Assembly: GCF_026151205.1 (NCBI RefSeq)
Contig: NC_087081.1
Span: 4,428,246-4,441,745, forward strand
Length of the DNA: 13,500 nt
Origin: Bolinopsis microptera
Lineage: Eukaryota > Ctenophora > Tentaculata > Lobata > Bolinopsidae
Reading direction: 5' to 3'
The notes under the pieces: generated by a model
The model's input: only the letters and a program-made list of their open reading frames with translations
The model's database searches: none
What the model was told of the DNA's origin: nothing
Shown: one piece after another, positions 4,901 to 11,659 of the stretch
Layout of the letters: each line of letters opens with the position of its first letter
Position numbering within the stretch: the first letter of the stretch is position 1
Program-made: the position numbers and the translations under genes

Positions 4901-7879
4901 CACGTGGGGGAGAAGCCCACTGATTGGCTGTCAGCGTATTATTACTGCAAGAAGAAGACGTTAACCCTTTCTGTTATACTGACTCCAGGTAAAATTATAT
5001 TTCAACTGCTGGGTGGGTTTAAGTTACCGTACAATATGCATTAAAGTATTAAGCTAAATAATAAATAAGTAATCATTAAGTAATGAAATAGCAATTGACC
5101 GCTTAGACAACGGGTGGAGGTGCGATATATTGATAAGTAAGCACAGCAGATGGCCTGTTTGACAGGCAACCAATTAAACACGTAATTATGATTCTGGCGG
5201 TGATGAACACATCCCTCTAACACATACATGTTAAACAAATCGTCTGTTTCGAGAGAGAGTGAAACACACTTGGAGAGTGAGCAGCACTTTGTGTGCTCCT
5301 CCAGCGGATTGACCTTCCAAATTCAGTGCAGAATTTGAGTATGCGATTTAAAAGTGGAGTTTAAAAAAGGTCTGATAAAGACAGGGATTAAGAGCTAGAG
5401 TGGGTGATGCTGGAGATAAAGAGGGTGGAATGGAATATGCTTGCCATTACACCGCAACACAGCGTCAAACTTGACACGTCAATCGTAATCTGCTTATCTA
5501 TCATCAAGCATCAATCGAGATTTAATATCGGCCTTATCTATCGTTAATTGGTATCGATCAAATCATATTCCCATTCATTATATCATAGAGGGCGAGATTA
5601 TGTTTTTATCATCTGATAATCGAGCATAATACGCATAATTCTAACACTTAAACTGTATTTGAACAACAATTAAACTGTATTTGAATCATTGATTTTAACA
5701 AGTACAGTTTCATTGATTTCGTTTAAAACTCGATTTAAAATCTCGATCATACTCACATATTATTTTATAATGTTGCTATGTAACACTATAACAGAACATC
5801 TCGATCAATATCGATATCAATGATTATTGATCTCAACAATTATCGCAGAGTTTAACGCGAAGTTGACAAAGGTTGCCAGGCAACTGAAACAGCCGTTATG
5901 GTTATCCCTGGTAGGGGCTGGAGGAAGGTTTTGGTGGATGAACGGGGTCCAGTTCCAGTTCAACCAGATCTCCCCTGACTACGATCTGACTGGCAGGGAC
6001 AGGTAACTTAAATAGTGGGCCGTTTATTAGCCAGTTTTGATGGTTTTTAGCCAATATATGCACTGTGTTACACGAACTAGGGCTATAAAGTAGATTAAAA
6101 GATTTAAAAGCTAGATGACATAGTTAAACGTGACCATACAAATAAAGGTAGTCTGAATTGTGGTAACCATGGTAATGAAGGTAGTCTGAAGGTAGTCTGT
6201 ATTAAAACTTTTGGTAGCCGTGGTAACCGTCATTACCACAAAACCAACACTTTGGAGCTTGGCAATATTTTAGATCACACCAAACATGTTAAACTTTGTG
6301 GTTTAGAGAATTCTAAATGGAATTTAGCGAAGAGACGAGCTCGGCTATGTTGAATCAAACACACGCTTAGCAGCCACAGTTCATGTTACGCCGCTGGGTG
6401 AAAACGTTGTTTTTGGTGCAATTTGAGTGGAATAATAAATAAGTGCCAAAACTCATTGCAATTGTGTCATCACGCTCGTTTTTTAGCATGTAGCTTAGGA
6501 TTTCTAAGCTTAGGATGGCTTGCGAGTGCTAATGAACCAAAGAGGATTTTAAAATAATTTTAATACAGCTGGTGCCCCAAAAACGCGACCAAATTATTTT
6601 TGTTACATCGACTCTGCAACAAAGTTCTATTTTGCTCATAACTTGAAATTTAAAAAAAGCTGGTATCCAAATTCCAGGGCCAGGGCCAGATTTTGTAACA
6701 ATATAAATAAAATTAAATAAATAGTACCAACTAACGATTATTAGAATTAAAAACTTTTGTTTTATTAAAGTACTTAGTAAAGTAATTAACGAATACCCAC
6801 TGCTCCCGCAGCACTTACACCTTGCTAAAAGAGGACGGTAAATGGCACGACAGTTGCCCTGGTGGACGTGAACCTTGTCTACTAGGTCTACCTCTGTGTG
6901 TAGAGATAGCTCCAGAGGCTACTGCTCACCCTGGTTACAATAGTGATGTGGGAAAACAGGAAACTACTACCTACTACACTGGTAAGGAGAGGGGATTTTT
7001 GCTATTAATTTATTGTAATATTTCCTGCCTGATGAGAGATTGACGTATCGTTGAGAAATCATGCGCGTTGACCAAATGAAATATAAACAAATAAAACGCT
7101 AAAACCACCAGGCGCCAATAATCACATAGCAGCTGTGCTGACCAAATGCCAATAGAAATGCGGTGTTTCTTTTTTACTTTTATTCGCTTTCCTCCCCCGT
7201 CACATCTGACGTGGAATGATGCAGCTAATAATGCAGCTGTCAGGCACAGTTTAATTTTTATTGTTCGCGTGGCAGACGTCTATACTCCCTTACGTATTAT
7301 TAAGCATGAAGCGTTTCTCTAAGTGAGAAAGATTAATGATTTCTTTCAAATAATTGCGCAATGGTTTAGAGAAACAAAAGAAAGTTTTAACGGGAGAATA
7401 CGTCTTCGCAGAGGTGTCTGGCGAATACCAAGGTTCCAAGGTTACCAAGGTTACCAAATACCAAGGTTCGAGGGATTTTCAACTTACACTGCCCTCATCT
7501 TCCCCTCTTATAAAGATTACGTATCCAAACAGCGTAGCTTACACTGAAAATATTGTGACAACTGAACAGATCGCAAAAATGGAATACATTGAAAAAGCCC
7601 CAAACGTATCAACACCTAAAATCACTGAACCAAAACACTATGGTGAAACTATCAATGAACTTGCTGAGGAAGAAGACTCTGCAACCGAAGACATTGATAG
7701 TGCAAAAGAAAATGTAGTTACCGAGGAAATTGTTGTTACCATGAAAAGTGTCGAATACATTGACACAATTGAAAACAAAGGTATCCCTAAACCCACTATA
7801 CCTCAAAATATATCAGCAACTACAGAAGAAATTTCTGAAGTGGAAGATACGGCAAGAAAAGACAATTCTAGACTTAGAG
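1920..7879 (+). CDS. secreted two-CTLD protein, gene model in eight exons, 3' end open
   Basis: Proposed join: 1920-1995, 2193-2335, 4182-4293, 4508-4720, 4878-4988, 5849-6002, 6812-6981, then 7370 (or 7412) to about 7879. Exons 1-7 total 979 nt, giving 326 residues plus one base. Order: signal peptide (about 1-22), CTLD1 (about 33-146), acidic linker (about 147-181), CTLD2 (about 183-302), Thr/Glu-rich tail. Intron phases are 1, 0, 1, 1, 1, 2, 1. Each CTLD is split at comparable places: before the domain, before the WLGL/WLSL strand and before the last strand. Neither domain has an EPN or QPD triplet, so classical calcium-dependent sugar binding is doubtful. The family ranges from sugar-binding lectins to ligand-independent adhesion modules; ligand and role are not visible. 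No transmembrane segment is found in exons 2-8, so a secreted product is inferred. The last exon or exons are not identified. Confidence 0.8.
1996..2192 (+). other. lectin intron 1
   Basis: The intron is 197 bp, from GTAAGT to TTTCAG. It is AT-rich and I see no repeat or gene inside it. Confidence 0.6.
2193..2335 (+). CDS. lectin exon 2: start of CTLD1
   Basis: The acceptor TTGTGTTTCAG ends at 2192. The exon encodes the first beta strand and helix 1 of a CTLD: VWEV near residue 35, a Trp at 48, then YDMCRSRGALLPEVYDKY, in which C55 is the first conserved domain Cys and the C-x-x-x-G-A-x-L pattern is typical. I end the exon at CAG before GTTCGT (2336), which is phase 0 and joins exon 3 as TEQ-VKKLAG. 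GTTCGT is a weak donor. Without splicing the frame would add VRHFK and stop at TAA. The last 19 bases of this exon are copied three more times in the intron. Confidence 0.75.
2317..2434 (+). repeat. exon-2-end repeat, copies A and B
   Basis: A unit of about 67 bp starts CAAATACATGACCGAGCAGG, continues TTCGTCACTTTAAATAATTACC and ends in a (CCCCCT)n tract. Copy A begins at 2317 inside exon 2, and copy B at 2384. Each copy carries 19 bases of exon 2, the splice donor and the first part of intron 2. Copy B lies in the intron and lacks the rest of the exon. Homologous copies C and D lie 1.5 kb downstream. Confidence 0.92.
2549..3388 (+). CDS. LINE ORF1-like protein, 279 aa, intact
   Basis: The true start is ATG 2549; the frame is also open 33 bp upstream but has no ATG there. 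Residues 1-110 are rich in heptad-like Leu/Lys/Glu and probably helical or coiled-coil. From RSKNFIIFGAPE (140-151) to about 222 is an RRM-like module with the pattern known from ORF1 proteins of animal LINEs, including RPIKVTLRDPEIVREFL (198-214). Residues 223-279 match the usual C-terminal domain, with LYLSPDRSQDERI (235-247) and YYIKNNKVCV. Such proteins bind retroelement RNA and chaperone nucleic acids. No CCHC knuckle is present. The complete frame suggests recent insertion or retained function. It lies in the lectin intron on the same strand. Family assignment is from motif memory; the exact LINE clade is not resolved. Confidence 0.7.
   Translation: MEFSVSTLQLEKQIEDLSDSVLANLNCRKLEDLTHDLFKPKGVTKDVITEIVLKMGSMICKSRNVLRSAAETLDQQKSEQIKTQNELIQCKSGKLASVKETVKTEMKLFTDVVKNNSVASDISPAKIKMAVKSAITEDDRSKNFIIFGAPEQLECEKQEMNERDLVGDIWGFMKFIGRPTITNIERVGVKKSDSPRSRPIKVTLRDPEIVREFLSRAKVLKSVDVADYNFNYNKLYLSPDRSQDERISRQKLVQEMKEGIKKDPSKKYYIKNNKVCVAE
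3389..3848 (+). other. 3' flank of ORF1 without RT
   Basis: About 460 bp follow the ORF1 stop. They contain the inverted-pair arm at 3487-3498 and a short stem GGGCT/AGCCC near 3657-3669. No ORF2, endonuclease or reverse transcriptase frame is visible. A 64-codon frame at 3708-3902 runs into repeat copy C and is not convincing. Confidence 0.5.
3849..3982 (+). repeat. exon-2-end repeat, copies C and D
   Basis: Copies begin at 3866 (CAAATATATGACC, one base changed) and 3931 (CAAATACATGACC), 65 bp apart, each preceded by a C/T-rich tract and containing GAGCAGGTTCGTCACTTTA. Copies C and D share TAATTACTTACC, where A and B have TAATTACC, so C/D form a sub-pair distinct from A/B. This is compatible either with one array split by the insertion or with a duplicated target. 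Confidence 0.9.
4062..4088 (+). other. 27-nt hairpin in intron 2
   Basis: ACACGCTGCAA, a 5-base loop, then TTGCAACGTGT: 11-base arms complementary except for one C/A mismatch. It lies 93 bp before the exon 3 acceptor. The fold is seen in sequence; any role in splicing is unknown. Confidence 0.5.
4182..4293 (+). CDS. lectin exon 3: CTLD1 core
   Basis: The acceptor CGTTCCACAG ends at 4181. The exon begins VKKLAGDKGLWLGLLY, carrying the WIGL-type motif of CTLDs (WLGL at residues 84-87), then W97 and the loop SGTQLAFTDWAHG, which matches the family pattern W-x-x-G-x-x-L-x-[FY]-x-x-W-x-x-G. The donor GTTTGT at 4294 leaves phase 1 and completes Gly111 with exon 4. In typical sugar-binding CTLDs an EPN or QPD triplet follows this loop; here the sequence continues YPLTGSSSFY, so the calcium/sugar site is missing. 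Confidence 0.8.
4508..4720 (+). CDS. lectin exon 4: end of CTLD1 and acidic linker
   Basis: The acceptor CCACATTTCAG ends at 4507. The exon encodes FYAVLSSDGRWRTTRG, where DGRW is the usual tail signature, then AACMKR with C143 as the last conserved Cys, expected to pair with C55. The two inner cysteines of canonical CTLDs are absent (A122 and T133 or its neighbours). After the domain comes a charged linker with runs of Glu (KEEKEEEPRR, DEEETEEDVQ). The donor is GTGAGT at 4721, phase 1. The linker joins directly to CTLD2. Confidence 0.8.
4878..4988 (+). CDS. lectin exon 5: start of CTLD2
   Basis: The acceptor CTCCCTTATCAG ends at 4877. The exon reads YLDGMILHVGEKPTDWLSAY and then YYCKKKTLTLSVILTP. 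C205 occupies the first conserved Cys position, preceded by the helix-1 pattern D-W-x-x-A-x-x-x-C. It starts in phase 1 like exon 2, and ends before GTAAAA (4989) in phase 1. The Gly-Ala normally following the Cys is replaced by KKKTL, so the domain is divergent. Confidence 0.75.
4989..5848 (+). other. lectin intron 5
   Basis: The intron is 860 bp and AT-rich, especially 5460-5840, with many ATCGAT/TATCGAT words. A short direct repeat, TTAAACTGTATTTGAA, occurs twice around 5647-5684. GAGCAGCAC/GTGTGCTC near 5279-5298 could pair with one bulge. No coding exon is supported here; open frames on either strand look random. Confidence 0.5.
5849..6002 (+). CDS. lectin exon 6: CTLD2 core
   Basis: The acceptor CAATTATCGCAG ends at 5848. 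The exon reads EFNAKLTKVARQLKQPLWLS, carrying the WLSL (WIGL-type) motif at residues 236-239, then FWWMNGVQFQFNQISPDYD, a divergent form of the W-x-x-G-x-x-x-x-x-x-x loop. There is no EPN or QPD; SPD at 260-262 lies in the long-loop region but is not the canonical triplet. The donor is GTAACT at 6003, phase 2, matching exon 7. Confidence 0.8.
6003..6811 (+). other. lectin intron 6
   Basis: The intron is 809 bp. Around 6157-6239 it has GTGGTAACCATGGTAATGAA and the near-inverse GGTAACCGTCATTACCAC, forming a 9-bp stem (GGTAATGA-type arms at 6170 and 6230), plus a short direct repeat GAAGGTAGTCTG. The rest is AT-rich with no supported gene. Confidence 0.5.
6812..6981 (+). CDS. lectin exon 7: end of CTLD2 and spacer
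   Basis: The acceptor CTGCTCCCGCAG ends at 6811. The exon encodes YTLLKEDGKWHDSCPGGREP with a WHD triplet in place of WND, then CLLGLPLCVEI, where C299 is the terminal Cys expected to pair with C205. C285 and C292 are close together; the usual inner partner before the DGKW segment is replaced (YTLL), so C285-C292 pairing is a possible local rearrangement. After the domain comes a Pro/Thr-rich spacer (APEATAHPGYNSD, ETTTYYT). The donor is GTAAGG at 6982, phase 1. Confidence 0.8.
6982..7369 (+). other. lectin intron 7
   Basis: About 388-430 bp, depending on the acceptor chosen for exon 8. It contains a pyrimidine-rich stretch at 7168-7200 and repeated GCAGCT/AATGCAGCT words. I see no gene. Confidence 0.4.
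7370..7879 (+). CDS. lectin exon 8: Thr/Glu-rich tail
   Basis: Two acceptors keep the frame: GGTTTAG ending at 7369 and CTTCGCAG ending at 7411; both are phase 1 and match exon 7. The stretch is open for about 165 codons and low-complexity: many Glu, Thr, Ile and Val. Two diverged modules of about 50 residues are visible, the first starting ENIVTTEQIAKMEYIEKAPN and the second ENVVTEEIVVTMKSVEYID; each is followed by a Pro-Lys-rich turn and an acidic stretch (ELAEEEDSATED and EISEVEDTARKD). I end the exon at GTACTA (7880, phase 1), a weak donor; GTATCC near 7782 is an alternative. The frame runs on to 8211, but that part loses the composition and looks intronic. The role may be a spacer or stalk; none is demonstrated. 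Confidence 0.5.
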
Positions 7880-8444
7880 GTACTACTCATGCACCCGACA
7901 AATTCTTTCAGCAGAAAAACAAGCAGGCTTTAATATTACCACCAACAATTATTAGCACTATTGGGTTCAAATATCACCTCAGCACGTTTATTTATTACTT
8001 TTATTTGTCTTCCTCTTCTGACCGTCTGACGACAAATAACTGTCGAGTTACATTGCTCCTTTATAAAACTTTACATTTATTATTCGTTCCTTACGTATTA
8101 ATAAGTAAGCTGGATTTTACATATTTTACAAATTTTACAACTTTTATCGATCCACAATCAATTGAGTCGTGTATACATACGCAATATTATACAGTTATAC
8201 AGACTATATAGCACTGATTTCCGTTTTTGTTGTCGCCTTCTAGCGCTAGTTGTCGCGTTTTCGCTATCGCAAAAGAACCTGCAATCTTATACAGACCATA
8301 TAGCACTGATTTCCGTTTTTGTATTTATATTAGCACTCAGTAATCAGTTTAGCAAAGCAATATTCATCACGTTTTTAAAATCCCTCTTCCATGCAACATT
8401 TAGTCAACAACTAGGAATTTAAAAGATATGGTAATTAAATTATC
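7880..8444 (+). other. AT-rich stretch before the 76-bp array
   Basis: No gene is supported. A diverged copy of the array's ATTGCTCCTTTATAAAA word already occurs near 8053. A direct repeat with TATACAGACTATATAGCACT or TATACAGACCATATAGCACT followed by GATTTCCGTTTTTGT is found at about 8195-8233 and 8287-8322. Confidence 0.5.
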
Positions 8445-9802
8445 ATTGCTCCTTTATAAATTGCTTCGTTATGAATGTTCTAATTAATCCTCAGCTCCCA
8501 CTACTATTATGTATGTTTACATTGCTCCTTTATAAAAGTTATGAATGTTCTAATTAATCCTCAGCTCCCACCACTATTGTGTATGTTTACATTGCTCCTT
8601 TATAAAAGTTATGTATGTTCTAATTAATCACCATCCTCAGCTCCCACTACTATTGTGTATGTTTACATTGCTCCTTTATAAAAGTTATGAATATTCTAAT
8701 TAATCACCATCCTCAGCTCCCACCACTATAGTGTATGTTTACATTGCTCCTTTATAAAAGTTATGAATGTTCTAATTAATCACCATCCTCAGCTCCCACT
8801 ACTATTATGTATGTTTACATTGCTCCTTTATAAAAGTTATGAATGTTCTAATTAATCACCATCCTCAGCTCCCACTACTATTATGTATGTTTACATTGCT
8901 CCTTTATAAAAGTTATGAATATTCTAATTAATCACCATCCTCAGCTCCCACTACTATAGTGTATGTTTACATTGCTCCTTTATAAAAGTTATGAATGTTC
9001 TAATTAATCACCATCCTCAGCTCCCACTACTATAGTGTATGTTTACATTGCTCCTTTATAAAAGTTATGAATGTTCTAATTAATCACCATCCTCAGCTCC
9101 CACTACTATAGTGTATGTTTACATTGCTCCTTTATAAAAGTTATGAATGTTCTAATTAATCACCATCCTCAGCTCCCACCACTATAGTGTATGTTTACAT
9201 TGCTCCTTTATAAAAGTTATGAATGTTCTAATTAATCCTCAGCTCCCACTACTATTATGTATGTTTACATTGCTCCTTTATAAAAGTTATGAATGTTCTA
9301 ATTATTCACCATCCTCAGCTCCCACCACTATAGTGTATGTTTACATTGCTCCTTTATAAAAGTTATGAATGTTCTAATTAATCCTCAGCTCCCACTACTA
9401 TAGTGTATGTTTACATTGCTCCTTTATAAAAGTTATGAATGTTCTAATTATTCACCATCCTCAGCTCCCACCACTATAGTGTATGTTTACATTGCTCCTT
9501 TATAAAAGTTATGAATGTTCTAATTAATCCTCAGCTCCCACCACTATAGTGTATGTTTACATTGCTCCTTTATAAAAGTTATGAATGTTCTAATTAATCA
9601 CCATCCTCAGCTCCCACCACTATAGTGTATGTTTACATTGCTCCTTTATAAAAGTTATGAATGTTCTAATTAATCACCATCCTCAGCTCCCACTACTATA
9701 GTGTATGTTTACATTGCTCCTTTATAAAAGTTATGAATGTTCTAATTATTCACCATCCTCAGCTCCCACCACTATAGTGTATGTTTACATTGCTCCTTTA
9801 TA
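8445..9802. repeat. 76/70-bp tandem array, 18 periods plus a partial
   Basis: The unit begins ATTGCTCCTTTATAAAAGTT, passes through ATGAATGTTCTAATTAATCA and CCATCCTCAGCTCCCAC, and ends TACTATAGTGTATGTTTAC. Unit starts are 8445, 8521, 8591, 8667, 8743, 8819, 8895, 8971, 9047, 9123, 9199, 9269, 9345, 9415, 9491, 9561, 9637, 9713 and 9789. Short units (70 bp) lack CACCAT. Copies are about 95 percent identical by eye, so expansion is recent. It ends abruptly at TTTATA followed by GCCCCCTCCCGGG. Each unit carries a TATAAAAG box, a CTAAT branch-like word, a CAG acceptor-like site and a GTATGT donor-like site. Confidence 0.97.
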
Positions 9803-10325
9803 GCCCCCTCCCGGGTTGCAACATTGCCATGTTACGCAAATAATTGCCGCGCTAACGAAATATTTGCCATCTTAGCAAAATATGCGCCGTGTTATGATGT
9901 ATTTGCCAGGCTGCGCGTGATGATGCAAATATTTCATAAGGAGGCGAATTTTACGTTAGGAAAATGCGCATTCTTAGCAAAATATTTGCCAAACGGTCTG
10001 ACGCGCGCTGCACGCTCCTTTTTAGTTTGTTTACGCGAGAATGAAATCTTCGCATTCTTAGCAAAATATTCGCCTCCTTATAATTTATTTGCGCGAGAGT
10101 TAAATCTACGCTTTCTTAGCAAAATATTCGCCACCTTATAATTTATTTGCGCGAGAGTTAAATCTACGCTTTCTTAGCAAAATATTCGCCACCTTATAAT
10201 TTATTTGCGGGAGAGTTAAATCTACGCTTTCTTAGCATAATATTTGCCGCCTTATAATTTATTTGCGGGAGAGTTAAATCTAGCTACGCTTTCTTGGAAA
10301 AATCTTTGCCACCTTATATTTTACA
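9803..10325. repeat. 58-bp repeat cluster of the TTAGCAAAATATTCGCC family
   Basis: From 10051 there are five tandem copies of a 58-bp unit starting CGCTTTCTTAGCAAAATATT and continuing CGCCACCTTATAATTTATTTGC (unit starts 10051, 10109, 10167, 10225, 10287). Before that, 9824-10050 holds degenerate versions of the same words plus GACGCGCGCTGCACGCTCCT. The whole motif set recurs at 11911-12150 and 12878-13060. A 105-codon open frame across it is repeat-derived. The unit contains no transposase; it may be a MITE- or satellite-like element. Confidence 0.9.
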
Positions 10326-10350
10326 TCACTTCATTTGTGATAGGAATTAG

Positions 10351-10543
10351 GATCATATGCTGCTTACGACTCTGCAGTGGATCACATACTGTATACGTGG
10401 ATTGAACTGAACCGAAGGAATTATGATCAGTGGATCGAAATACATAACGTGACCGACGAATCGCGTCCACAAGATCACTTCGAAATAAGTAATAATGACG
10501 AATCACTTGATGAATTTATGATCCAAAAGAAGGATAGGATCTG
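10351..10543 (+). CDS. candidate terminal exon or decayed coding fragment, unrecognised
   Basis: After AG at 10349-10350 an open frame begins SYAAYDSAVDHILYTWIELN and continues with NYDQWIEIHNVTDESRPQDH to a TGA at 10541. The composition (balanced D/E/N/Q, two Trp) looks protein-like, unlike the surrounding repeats. The acceptor would be phase 1, matching the phase in which exon 8 ends. In the same frame, past the TGA, reading stays open to a TAA at about 10757 (PELGNKIGYCVALNIIEYAT and onward). I recognise no family. It could be the 3' end of the lectin gene, a fossil of another gene, or chance. Confidence 0.25.
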
Positions 10544-10571
10544 ACCTGAACTTGGAAATAAGATAGGATAT

Positions 10572-10623
10572 TGTGTCGCACTGAATATAATAGAGTACGC
10601 TACCTGGATTGTAGTGCGACACA
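10572..10623. other. inverted repeat with 11-bp arms
   Basis: TGTGTCGCACT at 10572-10582 and AGTGCGACACA at 10613-10623 are exact reverse complements around a 30-base loop. A third partial copy, AGTGTAGTGCGA, follows at 10638-10649. It may be a stem-loop or a short terminal-repeat remnant. Confidence 0.6.
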
Positions 10624-10807
10624 TAGGTACTGTAGTCAGTGTAGTGCGAAAGATTACCTTTATAGTGTTAGCAGTTAAAAATCTAAACTTCATCCCGTTT
10701 CAAATATCAAACCACAGTACGAATTATTGCACTAATGCCGGTTATAATGAGGTCTAAAACACACGCTCAAAGTTAAAGTGTGTTTATATTTACCAATTAA
10801 ACTTTAG

Positions 10808-10986
10808 TTGATGTTAACTTGTTAATTATAACTGTGTACGAGTACGACTACCTACCTAACAGTAACCGCTTCGATTTGTTTAACAAAACATCATTTTCCG
10901 AACTAGAGTGCGGTACCTATGACTTAGACTTTACTCCGCTAGAAACAACAAAATTTAAACAATTGGACAGTAGCGAATCTACCTAG
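10808..10986 (+). CDS. second candidate coding segment, unrecognised
   Basis: After AACTTTAG (ending 10807) a frame opens in phase 1: DVNLLIITVYEYDYLPNSNR, then FDLFNKTSFSELECGTYDLD and more to a TAG at 10984. It is rich in Tyr, Asp, Phe and Leu with a YEYDYLP word. The composition resembles real protein, but the segment is short, no family is recognised and no donor clearly joins it to the previous candidate (GTAATA near 10489, phase 1, would fit). Low confidence. Confidence 0.2.
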
Positions 10987-11280
10987 TGAACTTTAGTGTT
11001 AGAACTTAGCGGTGACCGACAACTAGGAACCTCTCATTCCGGCCTCCCACAGCTAGGTATCACATCACATGGCCCAATCAGTGACGTATCATTTGTGATG
11101 TGAAGTATTTGTGTTTGAGAAGTGTTTGAGCTCTCGGCATGTGTTCACATAACGGACGTGAGCCAGGTCCAAAAGGGGCTGGTTCTCGTATCCAAGGATG
11201 TGAGCCGAGCATGCACTGAAGCGGAAAGCTGCTGAACAGCCCAAGGCAGTAGAGCCAAGGCGTCCGGATCTGCACAGCAC
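10987..11280. other. unassigned sequence before the MULE fragment
   Basis: This is the only relatively GC-rich, low-repeat stretch in the right half. The frame shared with the transposase fragment is partly open (SACVHITDVSQVQKGLVLVS) but is broken by stops near 11130-11240, so it may be the decayed upstream part of the same transposase gene. Antisense frames of 62-81 codons here look like shadows. Confidence 0.35.
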
Positions 11281-11533
11281 TCTGAAGCGAAGACCTCAGA
11301 AGAATTCCTCCTTCCTTCCACATGCACCTCCACGAGACGGGACGAGCCCTTTGTTATCTTCGGCGGGAAGACAGATCGGAATGTACGAGTCGTTGCCTTC
11401 TCTACAGCCCGGAACCTTGCTACGCTGGCATGGTAGCAACTGGATTGCAGACGGCACGTTTTACGTCGCCCCGAATATATTCACCCAGAGCTATACGATT
11501 CATGCTGTTATTGACCAGAAATTTTTGCTGTGA
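11281..11533 (+). pseudogene. MULE-type transposase fragment, frameshifted
   Basis: Two adjacent frames carry parts of the transposase domain seen in animal MULE/FLYWCH-associated proteins. Frame one (11281-11433) reads SEEFLLPSTC, then DEPFVIFGGKTDRNVRVVAF and STARNLATLAW before a TAG. The other frame, from about 11435, reads WIADGTFYVAPNIFTQSYTI and then HAVID before a TGA at 11531. The word W-x-x-DGTF-x-x-AP-x-x-F-x-Q-x-Y-T-I-H is the hallmark around the first catalytic Asp. The usual family domain is far longer; the downstream catalytic part is not readable. It is a dead remnant, broken by a frameshift near 11430 and by stops. No terminal inverted repeats were identified. Confidence 0.7.
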
Positions 11534-11659
11534 AATCAGTGGATACCTGAAGATTGAGAGATGGACGCCTCGAGATTGTTCTACAAGGGCCCCCGACTGT
11601 TTAAACCAACTTCAATCGGTGTATTTTCGAACGCTGATTCCGATTAACCCCTCATATGA
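11534..11659. other. short unassigned gap
   Basis: Between the transposase fragment and the 970-bp duplication. No feature is recognised; it may be eroded transposon DNA. Confidence 0.3.

Noticed and set aside
7412-7475. tRNA-like B-box word GGTTCGAGG
   Set aside because: No matching A box, cloverleaf or Pol III terminator; it lies within likely coding sequence.
7323-7547. 74-codon frame overlapping exon 8
   Set aside because: It is a different frame from the Thr/Glu-rich tail, starts without an ATG and does not match the exon 7 phase with the same product.
7880-8211. C-terminal extension of the exon 8 reading frame to 8211
   Set aside because: Composition changes abruptly to Phe/Tyr/Ile/Leu-rich AT-driven sequence after the weak donor at 7880; more likely intron read-through.
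8445-9802. CRISPR or gene array interpretation of the 76-bp repeats
   Set aside because: The whole period is conserved, no spacer-like variable part exists and no unit encodes a protein.
9824-10141. 105-codon open frame
   Set aside because: It is built entirely from the 58-bp repeat family, and the same words recur at 11911 and 12878 with different frames and stops.
10541-10543. TGA as a selenocysteine codon
   Set aside because: No family match and no SECIS-like element recognised; a decayed gene or true stop is simpler.
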